Shown here: positions 16,514-24,066 of the stretch, piece after piece | Layout: the number at the start of each line of letters is the position of its first letter | How positions within the stretch are numbered: the first letter of the stretch is position 1 | Assembly: GCF_003850565.1 (NCBI RefSeq) | Contig: NZ_CP027706.1 | Coordinates: forward strand, 5,208,001-5,272,000 | DNA: 64,000 nucleotides | Source of the DNA: Pseudomonas sessilinigenes | GTDB lineage: Bacteria; Pseudomonadota; Gammaproteobacteria; Pseudomonadales; Pseudomonadaceae | Reading direction: 5' to 3' | Position numbers and translations under genes: made by a program | The notes under the pieces: generated by a model | What the model saw: the letters and a program-made list of their open reading frames with translations, nothing else | Databases searched by the model: none | Told to the model about the DNA's origin: nothing

Positions 16514-17758
16514 ATGGAACCCATCTACATCGCGGGTGTTGCCCAAACCGCCTTCACCAGGAGGCCGACAGCCTCAATCAAGCAGATGACGATCGAGGCG
16601 CTGCAGGACGTACTGGCCGATGCCGGCGCCGATCTGCGGCAGATCGAAGCGGCGTTCTTCTCCAATGGCTGCCAGGACGTGGTGGAAGGGCAGACCAACA
16701 TCGCCGGGCAGATCGCACTGCGCGCGGCGGGGCTGGACTCGATTCCCATCGTCAATGTGGAGAACGCCTGCGCTTCGGCGTCGACGGCGGTCTGGCTGGC
16801 CCTGCAATACTTGCGCTCCGGCGCGGGCGATGTGGCCTTGGCCATCGGCGTCGAAAAGATGACCTACGGCCAGGAGTCCCTCGACCAGCGCATGATGGAA
16901 GCCTTTCGCGGCGGCATGGACGTGCACGAGGTAGAGGCCACCCTGCAGCGCATGGATCAACTGGGCGCTCCACCACCTGCAGGAGTGGCGCTAGGGCATC
17001 GAACCGCGTTCATGGACCTGTACGCCACCATGTGCCGTGCGCACATGAAACGCTTCGGCTCGACCCAGCGGCAGATGGCGGTGATCGCCGCGAAGAACCA
17101 TGGCCACTCGGTGCACAACCCAAGAGCGCAGTTCCGCAAGGCCTTCACGGTCGAGGAAGTGCTGGCCGGGCGTCCCCTGAGCTATCCGCTGACGGTACCG
17201 ATGTGCTCGCCCTTCGCCGATGGTGCGGCGGCGGCCATCCTCTGTACCGAGCGTGGTGCGGCGCGCCTGGGGCTGGGCAGGTCGCGGGTCAAGGTGCGCG
17301 CCTATGAACTGGTGTCCGGCAAGGAGCGGGCCTGGGAAGACTTCCAGCAGAGCGGTGGCGCCCGGGCGGCTCGCCGGGCCTACGAGGTGGCAGGGGTCGG
17401 GCCAGGCGATATCGATGTGGCCGAAGTGCATGACGCCACGGCTTTTGGTGAACTCTATGTGGCCGAGCAACTGGGTTTTTGCGCATTCGGCGAAGGCGGC
17501 ATCCTGGCCGAGTCCGGCGCCACCACCCTTGGTGGACGCATTCCGATCAATCCTTCAGGCGGCCTGGAAAGCCGTGGCCATCCGATCGGAGCCACCGGCC
17601 TGGCCCAGGTCTTCGAGCTGACCCAGCAACTGCGCGGGCAGTGCGGTCCCCGGCAAGTCACCGGGGCACGCCTGGCGCTGCAGGAGAACGGAGGCGGATT
17701 CCTGGGCATCGAGGAAGGCGTTGCGGTGGTCTCCATCCTGGAACGCGTAGGCGATTGA
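16514..17758 (+). CDS. Thiolase-family protein, SCP-x/lipid-transfer type
   Basis: The protein has 414 residues. The acyl-accepting cysteine is Cys86 in VENACASAS, and the GHPIGATG histidine motif is near residue 356. The C-terminal second cysteine of classical thiolases (CxGGG) is replaced, giving QENGGGFLG, which fits the SCP-x-like branch that includes non-degradative and side-chain-cleaving enzymes. It would catalyse thiolytic or retro-Claisen C-C cleavage of an acyl-CoA, or a related acyl transfer. It is first in the operon with acyl-CoA ligase, SDR and cyclase, controlled by array C. ATG 16514 is chosen for its AAAGG; the frame opens much further upstream without a start signal. Confidence 0.85.
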   Translation: MEPIYIAGVAQTAFTRRPTASIKQMTIEALQDVLADAGADLRQIEAAFFSNGCQDVVEGQTNIAGQIALRAAGLDSIPIVNVENACASASTAVWLALQYLRSGAGDVALAIGVEKMTYGQESLDQRMMEAFRGGMDVHEVEATLQRMDQLGAPPPAGVALGHRTAFMDLYATMCRAHMKRFGSTQRQMAVIAAKNHGHSVHNPRAQFRKAFTVEEVLAGRPLSYPLTVPMCSPFADGAAAAILCTERGAARLGLGRSRVKVRAYELVSGKERAWEDFQQSGGARAARRAYEVAGVGPGDIDVAEVHDATAFGELYVAEQLGFCAFGEGGILAESGATTLGGRIPINPSGGLESRGHPIGATGLAQVFELTQQLRGQCGPRQVTGARLALQENGGGFLGIEEGVAVVSILERVGD

Positions 17759-17773
17759 GCAAGGGGCAGCATC

Positions 17774-19315
17774 GTGCGAATTGTTGATTTTCTGGACAAA
17801 GGCTACCGGACTCACCCGGAGCGTATTTTCTGTATCGACGCCCAGGGCCAGCTGAGCTACGCGCAGGCCCACGACAGCAGCCATCGGATCGCCAATGCCT
17901 TGCTGGCACTGGGAGCAGGCGAGGGGAGCAAGGTCTCGATCTATGCCCCCAATTGCGGCGCGGTTCTGGAGTGCATCTATGGCATGAACCGCATGGGCGC
18001 CACCTGGGTGCCGCTGAACGCCCGTAATGGACTGGAAGAAAACCTGCATATCCTCGAGTCCTTCGAGGTGGATATCGTGCTCTACGATACGCGGCTGGCC
18101 GAGACGGTCGCGCAATACATGCAGCAGGTCCGGCGGGCGATCCGCTTCGTGGCCATCGACGGCCCGGAGGGGGATTCCCTCAGGAGCCTGTGCCAGCAGG
18201 TTGCGGCCCGGGCCCCGAACCTGATCCCGGGGCCGGAACATGTGGTGTCGATCATTCCCACAGGGGGTACCACCGGCAAGCCCAAGGGCGTGATGCACAA
18301 CAACCTGAACTGGATCGCCCAAGTCGCCAATGTGAGCAGCGCGCTGCCGCCCAAGGGCCCGGTGGTGCACCTGGTGGTCGCGCCGCTGACCCACGGTGCC
18401 GGCGCCATTGCCGCGATCCTGACTGCGCAGGGCGCCACCCATGTGATCCTCGATTGCTTCGATGCCCAGAAGGTCATGCGCAGCATCGAGCAACACCGGG
18501 TCACGCACCTGTTCCTGCCGCCCACGGCGCTGTATGCGCTGCTGGCCCATCCTGATGTGCGTCGCTACGACTACAGCTCGCTGCAATACTTCCTGTACGG
18601 CGCCGCACCCGCGGCCCAGGCGAAGATCGAGGAAGCCATCGGCGTGTTCGGGCCGGTCATGGCCCAGGGCTACGGCCAGACCGAAGCCCCCACGGCCTGC
18701 ACCTTCCTGGCGCCGGCCGATCACCGCCCCGATGACCCGCGCCTCAGCCAGCGCATGCGCAGTTGCGGACGCCCGGGCATCCTGACGCAGGTACGGATTC
18801 TCACCAGTGATGGCCAGGAGGCCGAGCCCATGCAGGCCGGTGAGATCGAAGTGTGCGGCGCCCTGGTGATGGTGGGCTACTACAACAATCCCGCCGCCAC
18901 CCAGGAGGCGAAGCACGGCGAGTGGCTGCGTACCGGCGATGTCGGCTACCTCGACCAGGACGGTTATCTGTACATCGTCGATCGCAGCAAGGACATGATC
19001 ATTTCCGGTGGCTTCAACATCTATCCTTCCGAAATCGAAGCGGTGGTGTGCTCCCTGGGCGAGGTCGAGGATTGCGCGGTGATTGGTGTCCCCGATGAAA
19101 AATGGGGCGAGGCGGTCAAGCTGGTGGTGCAATTGAAGAAAGGCCGGTCCATCGACCAGGAAGTGCTACTGCGCACCTGCCGCGAGCAGTTGGGCGGGGT
19201 GAAGACGCCCAAGTCAGTGGAGATTTGGAACGACTTGCCACGCAGCGCTACGGGCAAGGTGCTCAAGCGCGAAATCAGAAACCGGTTCTGGCTCGGCACC
19301 GAGCGGAGGGTATGA
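17774..19315 (+). CDS. Class I AMP-forming acyl-CoA synthetase
   Basis: The protein has 513 residues from a GTG start 15 bases after the thiolase stop. It has the adenylate-forming signature IIPTGGTTGKPKGVMHNN, then YGQTEAPTAC, the TGDVGYLDQDGYLYIVDRSKD hinge region and the C-terminal catalytic lysine motif SATGKVLKREIR. It activates a carboxylic acid to its CoA thioester through an acyl-adenylate. In this operon it most likely activates the compound that the SDR oxidises and the thiolase cleaves. Sequence alone does not tell whether the acid is a medium-chain, aryl-aliphatic or terpenoid type. Confidence 0.9.
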   Translation: MRIVDFLDKGYRTHPERIFCIDAQGQLSYAQAHDSSHRIANALLALGAGEGSKVSIYAPNCGAVLECIYGMNRMGATWVPLNARNGLEENLHILESFEVDIVLYDTRLAETVAQYMQQVRRAIRFVAIDGPEGDSLRSLCQQVAARAPNLIPGPEHVVSIIPTGGTTGKPKGVMHNNLNWIAQVANVSSALPPKGPVVHLVVAPLTHGAGAIAAILTAQGATHVILDCFDAQKVMRSIEQHRVTHLFLPPTALYALLAHPDVRRYDYSSLQYFLYGAAPAAQAKIEEAIGVFGPVMAQGYGQTEAPTACTFLAPADHRPDDPRLSQRMRSCGRPGILTQVRILTSDGQEAEPMQAGEIEVCGALVMVGYYNNPAATQEAKHGEWLRTGDVGYLDQDGYLYIVDRSKDMIISGGFNIYPSEIEAVVCSLGEVEDCAVIGVPDEKWGEAVKLVVQLKKGRSIDQEVLLRTCREQLGGVKTPKSVEIWNDLPRSATGKVLKREIRNRFWLGTERRV

Positions 19316-19316
19316 A

Positions 19317-20096
19317 ATGACCGCACTTGCAGGAATGAACATCATCGTCAGCGGCGGCGCCAGTGGTATCGGGCTGGCCATCGCCAAGAACCTGCTGGCC
19401 AAGGGTGCCCGGGTCTGTGTCACCGGGCGTAGCGCGGATAAATTGCGGACCCTCCAGGCGGAACTGGGTCGTGATGGGGCCCTGGTGGAGGTACGCAGCT
19501 TCGATGTCACCGATCGCCCGGCGGTATTCTCGGCCGTCGCCGAGCTGCTGGCGAGCTGGGGCCGCATCGACGGCCTGGTCAACAACGCCGGGGTATACAA
19601 GTCCGCGGCCTTCCTCGACTTCGCCGCCGAAGACTTCGAGAACCTGTTCCAGACCAATGTAATGGGCTGCGTGAACTTGATGCAGGCGGTGCTCCCGCAT
19701 TTGCTCGCACAAAGGGCCGGGCGCATCGTCAACATCGCTTCCACCGCGGGCAAATGGGGCTCCATGAACCAGAGCGCCTACAACGTGAGCAAGCACGCGC
19801 TGGTGGGGCTGACCCGTTGCGTGGCGTTGGAGACAGCCGCCCACGGCGTCACGGTGAATGCGATCTGCCCGGGCCTGGTGGCCACCGACATGATGCATGA
19901 ACTGCTGGCCCGCCAGGCCCAGGCGATGGGTACGGACAAGGACAGCTTGCAAGCTTCGCTGGAGGAGCGGATTCCCCTGCGCCGGGCGATTCGCCCCGAA
20001 GAGATCGGCGAGCTGGCGGCCTATCTGCTGTCACCGGGTGCGGCCGGCATGACCGGCCAATCGATCCTGTACGACGGCGGCCTGGTCATGACCTGA
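19317..20096 (+). CDS. Short-chain dehydrogenase/reductase
   Basis: The protein has 259 residues, a classical SDR. The nucleotide-binding GGASGIG lies at about residues 14-20, NNAGVY near residue 90, the catalytic Ser in IVNIAST, and the catalytic YNVSK pair near residue 155. The C-terminal PEEIGELAAYLLSPGAAGMTGQ is typical of 3-hydroxyacyl-CoA and 3-oxoacyl dehydrogenases. One base separates it from the acyl-CoA ligase stop, so the two are co-translated. A beta-oxidation-like oxidation of a hydroxyacyl intermediate before thiolysis is the natural inference. Confidence 0.9.
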   Translation: MTALAGMNIIVSGGASGIGLAIAKNLLAKGARVCVTGRSADKLRTLQAELGRDGALVEVRSFDVTDRPAVFSAVAELLASWGRIDGLVNNAGVYKSAAFLDFAAEDFENLFQTNVMGCVNLMQAVLPHLLAQRAGRIVNIASTAGKWGSMNQSAYNVSKHALVGLTRCVALETAAHGVTVNAICPGLVATDMMHELLARQAQAMGTDKDSLQASLEERIPLRRAIRPEEIGELAAYLLSPGAAGMTGQSILYDGGLVMT

Positions 20097-20143
20097 GGTC
20101 ACCACCGCCGCTTTCACTTTCTCACTTGCTTAGGAGGCATCAC

Positions 20144-20944
20144 ATGACACGCCTGGTCTGCCTGACTCGCCCCATCGACCCCGAGCTGCGTTCGAAGATC
20201 CCGCCAGCCATGGCATCGATGGCCAGCGTCATCGCTCCGCTGGTCGACTATCACCGCCCGGAGGCCAAGGGCCGCGAACGCATGATGGGGCTCTTCTGCT
20301 GCGAAGCCCACGACCTGCCCCATGGCGAGGGTTGGGGCGAGGAAATACTCTCGGACATGAGCTCCCACTGTGGCACGCACGTGGACGCGCCTTATCACAG
20401 CGGGAACCTGATCGAGGGCAAACCCGCACGCAAGATCCACGAAATCGACCTGCAGGAGTTGTTCTGCCCGGGGATGGTGCTCGACATGCGTCCCTACGAG
20501 CGGCGCAACGATGCCTACACCATCGAGGAGCTCCAGGCCGCGATAGATGCGGTGGGCCGGCCGATCCAGGCCGGAGATGCCGTGCTGCTACGTACCGGGC
20601 AGGAGCGCTTCGAGTCCCTGTCCGCCGAATGGTTTGCCTATCCGGGCATGTCCCGCGAGGGCACGCTGTTCCTGGCGCGGGCCGGGGCCAAGGTGCTCGG
20701 CACCGATGCACCAGGCTGGGACCGGCCCTTCCCAGTGATGCGCAAGCGGTTCGAGGAAACGGGCGAGGGCAGCACCATCTGGGATGGGCACTTCGCGATC
20801 CAGGAAAAGGAGGCCTTCATCGTGCAGCAGATGCACAACCTTGCCGCGCTGCCGGCGTCAGGGTTCATGGTCGGTTTCTTCCCGATGAAGCTGGTGGGAA
20901 CCAGCGCCGCGCCGGCCCGTGCCGTCGCCTTCCTGGACAACTAG
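20144..20944 (+). CDS. Cyclase-family metal-dependent hydrolase (copy 2)
   Basis: The protein has 266 residues from ATG 20144, preceded by AGGAGG. The metal motif H-C-G-T-H-V-D-A-P-Y-H begins at His75, as in PF04199 enzymes. It is clearly related to the copy at 4944-5750: the LGTDAPGWDRPF block matches [13 protein letters not shown], and the ending ASGFMVGFFPMKL matches [13 protein letters not shown]. The sequence is strongly diverged, so the two enzymes probably act on different pathway intermediates. It is the last gene of the array C operon and is followed by a hairpin. Confidence 0.85.
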   Translation: MTRLVCLTRPIDPELRSKIPPAMASMASVIAPLVDYHRPEAKGRERMMGLFCCEAHDLPHGEGWGEEILSDMSSHCGTHVDAPYHSGNLIEGKPARKIHEIDLQELFCPGMVLDMRPYERRNDAYTIEELQAAIDAVGRPIQAGDAVLLRTGQERFESLSAEWFAYPGMSREGTLFLARAGAKVLGTDAPGWDRPFPVMRKRFEETGEGSTIWDGHFAIQEKEAFIVQQMHNLAALPASGFMVGFFPMKLVGTSAAPARAVAFLDN

Positions 20945-20958
20945 GCCCCGCGTTTCAT

Positions 20959-20988
20959 ACCCAGCCCGCCTTCATCGGTGGGCTGGGT
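20959..20988 (+). terminator. Hairpin terminator after the cyclase gene
   Basis: ACCCAGCCCGCC (20959-20970) pairs with GGTGGGCTGGGT (20977-20988) with one mismatch, closing a 6-nt TTCATC loop. It ends the thiolase operon and faces the stop of an opposing gene at 21001. Confidence 0.7.
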
Positions 20989-21000
20989 GTCGTCCTGGTA

Positions 21001-21498
21001 TCAAGCCAGGTTCCCCACATGCAACTCATTGAAGACCACATCGTCATCCAGATCGGAAAAACGATCGAAGTCGTCGATCTCATCCGGCATTGCGTAGTAG
21101 ATAAGGTAATTTCTATCCAGGACCAGATAACCGCCCACAAGCTCCTGTCTTTTGGATCGCGCCTTGATTTCGCCTGCCGTTATCCCGGGGTAGAACCTTC
21201 TATCAAAGCGGCCCGTATAAGGAGGCTCGCAGCATAAGGAGACGATATTGCCGGCCTCGTTGGCGGAGAATGAGATGGCTCCGTCGTCGATCCTGTAGCA
21301 GGTGTACTTCATCCCGAAGTTTTCGAAATCAAAGGCTTGTACATCGAACTCATCCAGGATGCTCCAGACGATATCGTCTGCATTGTCTCCCAGGCAGATA
21401 CCGCCAATCGACTTCCCAGGGACTATCTCGAGATCCAGGCCAATCACAATGTCACCTTCGCCATTCGCATGCCTGTGAATATCGTACTTAGTCGCCAT
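21001..21498 (-). CDS. Hypothetical protein, immunity-like
   Basis: The protein has 165 residues, acidic, with no signal peptide. It includes LDLEIVPGKSIGGICLGDNADD and an Asp-rich C terminus (DEIDDFDRFSDLDDDVVFNE). I do not recognise the family. The small size, acidity and pairing with another orphan gene are typical of immunity proteins of polymorphic toxins, but no toxin gene is visible next to it. Its ATG overlaps the end of the upstream 21488-21862 gene by 11 bases, so the two form an operon. Base composition is lower in GC than the neighbouring operons. Confidence 0.6.
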   Translation of the reverse strand: MATKYDIHRHANGEGDIVIGLDLEIVPGKSIGGICLGDNADDIVWSILDEFDVQAFDFENFGMKYTCYRIDDGAISFSANEAGNIVSLCCEPPYTGRFDRRFYPGITAGEIKARSKRQELVGGYLVLDRNYLIYYAMPDEIDDFDRFSDLDDDVVFNELHVGNLA

Positions 21499-21862
21499 CG
21501 GCCACTAGAACCTCATCTTCCCTGATGGCGTTCTTCAGCAAGCGCACAAACTCGACAATCTTGTCTTCACTGCGCCCCTGCAGATGATCAACCAGTATTT
21601 GTTGATGGGCGGGGTAGATTCGCGTTGTCCCATAGGGGTCTATATAGATTCCGGTTTTCTGCTCAAGGTCCAGAAAGGCAGGTTCCAGAAACTTGACGTC
21701 CCGGTCATGAATGGACAAAGAGGGTTTGTTGCCTTGGCTATCGGCCAAGTATGAAAAATCCAGCACAGGCAGCTCATTCAAAGTGTGGTGGGTAAGGTGC
21801 CGAATTGCCGGCTGGGCAAATAGAGCTTTACCCTCTTGGAGGCTCTGGATCGGCCAGTTCAT
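21488..21862 (-). CDS. Hypothetical protein, upstream partner of the 21001 gene
   Basis: The protein has 124 residues from the ATG at 21862 (MNWPIQSLQEGK). The frame is open further upstream to 21982, and the start is uncertain because no good ribosome site is visible. It contains YIDPYGTTRIYPAHQQILVDHL and an acidic end. I recognise no domain. The extra upstream frame is arginine-rich and out of character with the rest, which could indicate a remnant of a larger toxin C-terminal region, but this is speculation. It is co-transcribed with 21001-21498. Confidence 0.5.
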   Translation of the reverse strand: MNWPIQSLQEGKALFAQPAIRHLTHHTLNELPVLDFSYLADSQGNKPSLSIHDRDVKFLEPAFLDLEQKTGIYIDPYGTTRIYPAHQQILVDHLQGRSEDKIVEFVRLLKNAIREDEVLVADGD

Positions 21863-22005
21863 ATCACCGGAGCATGGTAGAATCCGCCGCCCAAAAGTGC
21901 GAGCCCCGCGAAATCGGGCGCCCAAAAACTGAGGCGACGCGTTAAAGGGTGGCCATGCCGAACCTGGGCCGGCAGTGATCAAAATAGCCGTGAGCGCTAG
22001 CGCAT

Positions 22006-22488
22006 ATGAAAGGACTGCAAGAGCGATGGAGTGACGGCCAGTTGATCGGCCTGGACATCATGTATCGCCAACCTGGGGTTATCGAGCCCATAGCGATCGA
22101 CTCGATTGAAAACACCGAACTTACCCATACCTATGGCAGGGCCTACAGCCTTTCACGGGAAGCAAAGACCACGCTGGGTGAGTTGCTTGGTGAAGATGAC
22201 GATGTATGGGCGCAAGTCCAGGTAAACCATAAGTTATCTCTGAGTAACGGCCAGGTCGTTCTATGCGGCGAGGGCGAAATGGGCAACGAGGGTTTTATCG
22301 CCAGGACCGATGCACGCAATCATTTGGAGTGGTTCCTGTTCTCGACCACAGCCAATCCATTCGTGGCGATCAAGCAAGAAGGCGACCTGGTTTACGTTCA
22401 GTCCACGCACAACTTTTGTGTCGTCTTGAACCTGTTGGACGATGACGTGCTCATTGTCAACGAAAGCGTTTTTCAAGCTGCCCGATAG
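22006..22488 (+). CDS. Hypothetical protein
   Basis: The protein has 160 residues, acidic, cytoplasmic, with no recognised domain. It has a mixed alpha/beta look (LIGLDIMYRQPGVIEPIAID, VYVQSTHNFCVVLNLLDDDV). It is transcribed away from the 21-kb hypothetical pair, across a 143-bp region containing a TAGAAT -10-like hexamer at 21878-21883. Like its neighbours it resembles small immunity-type proteins in size and charge only. The start is ATG 22006; a GAGCG stretch overlaps the start region rather than a clear AGGAG. Confidence 0.5.
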   Translation: MKGLQERWSDGQLIGLDIMYRQPGVIEPIAIDSIENTELTHTYGRAYSLSREAKTTLGELLGEDDDVWAQVQVNHKLSLSNGQVVLCGEGEMGNEGFIARTDARNHLEWFLFSTTANPFVAIKQEGDLVYVQSTHNFCVVLNLLDDDVLIVNESVFQAAR

Positions 22489-22567
22489 CAGTTGCAGGGC
22501 CTCAATCACAGTGGCGACTGCAACTGAAAAGGACTTCATACCTGACCGAGGGAAATGCAAAATAAAA

Positions 22568-22945
22568 ATGAAAAGATCATTGATCGCTTCACTGGCTGTT
22601 CTAGCGTTGATCCAAGTGCCGTTATCCTTCGCCGATAATGCCAACGGCAAAAACCTCTACCTGCAGCGATGTGCCGTGTGCCATGGCCCGGATATCAAGG
22701 GAACAGGGCCATTGGCCAATAAAAGCAATCCTCCTACCCCGGACCTCACGACATCCGCCTTCAAGAAACGCCTGAACGATTACCCGGGCGTCATCGTCTC
22801 CTCGGTGATACTGCGACCAAACGGCGACCTGATCCCAAGAACCTTGCGCGAGAACGGCGTGAAGATTGCGCCCTATGCCTGGAAGGTCCAGGACTTTCGT
22901 GATTTGCACCAGTACATGACTGGGGTGATCGCGAAAACTCGTTGA
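22568..22945 (+). CDS. Monohaem c-type cytochrome
   Basis: The protein has 125 residues with a signal peptide of about 22 residues (RSLIASLAVLALIQVPLSFA). The single haem-binding motif C-A-V-C-H is at residues 35-39, and a methionine near the C terminus (HQYMTG) could be the sixth ligand. It is a small periplasmic class I cytochrome c. It is the only redox gene here, with no adjacent oxidase or dehydrogenase, so its electron partner is unknown. GAGGGA lies about 14 bases upstream of ATG 22568. The frame reads back into the preceding gene, but the signal peptide fixes the start. Confidence 0.82.
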   Translation: MKRSLIASLAVLALIQVPLSFADNANGKNLYLQRCAVCHGPDIKGTGPLANKSNPPTPDLTTSAFKKRLNDYPGVIVSSVILRPNGDLIPRTLRENGVKIAPYAWKVQDFRDLHQYMTGVIAKTR

Positions 22946-23191
22946 CCTGGCCCAGCTCAACGTATCGCAGGGCTTGACCAGGTACCGCCGTCTGCTGTTG
23001 AATGCGCGCCCTCAAGCCCCTGCAACCTTTCTCCCAAGTGGTGAAGCCAGTGCCCTACGCCAGCCAACACGCCTGATACCGACGACGGTCCATCGTGCCT
23101 GATGGCTGCCCGCGCCTTTGCGCGGCGGCGCCTCATCGCTGTGCCTGCCTGATCCTGTCGTCGGTTTTTCCCTATTCCCAAGGAGAAACCC

Positions 23192-24052
23192 ATGAACATG
23201 GATATTCGTGCCGACGCGCACTCCCTAGAACTGCTCAAGTACCCCCGTACCCCCCACCTGGAAAGCTCGCGCCTGCAGGATGGCGACACTGACGCCGGAC
23301 AGGTGCGTTATGCCTCCCTGGCTGGCCAATGGCTGGTGGTGGAAGAAAAACTCGACGGTGCCAACGCCGGCATCAGCTTTACCGAGGGCGGCGAACTGCG
23401 CCTGCAATCCCGTGGCCACTACCTCACCGGAGGCGGACGCGAGCGCCAGTTCAATTTGTTCAAGCAGTGGGCCGCGGCCCACGAACACTGGCTGCTGGAG
23501 CGCCTGGAAGATCGCTTCGTACTGTACGGCGAGTGGCTGCACAAGAAGCACTCAGTGTTCTACGACCACTTGCCCCATTACTTTTGCGAGTTCGACGTGT
23601 GGGACCGCAGCAGCGGGGTGTTCTTGTCTACGGCCGCACGCCGCGAGCTGCTCAAGGGCGGCCCCGTGCTGTCGGTACCGGTGCTGTACGAAGGCCCGGT
23701 GCCACGCCGGCAGGCCGAGCTGATGGCGCTGGTTGGCGATTCGCTGGCCAAGACTGCCCATTGGCGCGAGGCGTTCGAACACGTGGTGCAGCGCGAAGGC
23801 CTCGACCTGGCCCGGGCCTGGCGCCAGTGCGACCGCTCCAGTCGCATGGAAGGCTTGTACCTGAAGCTTGAGGACGCACAGCAAACCCTCGGCCGCTTGA
23901 AGTGGGTTCGCCAGGATTTCGTCCAGGCCATCCTCGATGCCGACCAGCACCATGCCAATCAACCGTTCATTCCCAATCAACTGGCCGACGGCGTCGACCT
24001 CTACGCGCCGCGCCTGTCCATGGACTGGCATGGCTCCTGCCGTGGCTACTGA
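23192..24052 (+). CDS. RNA ligase family protein
   Basis: The protein has 286 residues of the nucleotidyltransferase (ATP-dependent RNA ligase) fold. Visible motifs are motif I EEKLDGAN with the AMP-accepting Lys53, motif III around YGEWLHKKHSVFYDHLPHYF (residues 112-131) with FEFDVWD-like continuation, motif IV EGLYLK (Glu220) and motif V LKWVR (Lys237). It would seal 5'-phosphate and 3'-OH RNA ends after healing. It is followed after 14 bases by an HD-Pnk gene, which supplies the healing activities, so the two make a self-contained RNA-repair operon. AAGGAG precedes ATG 23192. Confidence 0.85.
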   Translation: MNMDIRADAHSLELLKYPRTPHLESSRLQDGDTDAGQVRYASLAGQWLVVEEKLDGANAGISFTEGGELRLQSRGHYLTGGGRERQFNLFKQWAAAHEHWLLERLEDRFVLYGEWLHKKHSVFYDHLPHYFCEFDVWDRSSGVFLSTAARRELLKGGPVLSVPVLYEGPVPRRQAELMALVGDSLAKTAHWREAFEHVVQREGLDLARAWRQCDRSSRMEGLYLKLEDAQQTLGRLKWVRQDFVQAILDADQHHANQPFIPNQLADGVDLYAPRLSMDWHGSCRGY

Positions 24053-24066
24053 AGGAGCTTTTCGAA

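Noticed and set aside
17196..17210. GGTACC site inside the thiolase gene and other scattered single GGTACC sites (near 3484, 35)
   Set aside because: Single sites without the 20-23 bp phased partners or the promoter hexamers; chance occurrences or weak auxiliary sites at most.
17555..19132. 525-codon open frame on the - strand
   Set aside because: It is antisense to the thiolase and acyl-CoA ligase genes, whose motifs are complete. It has no motif of its own.
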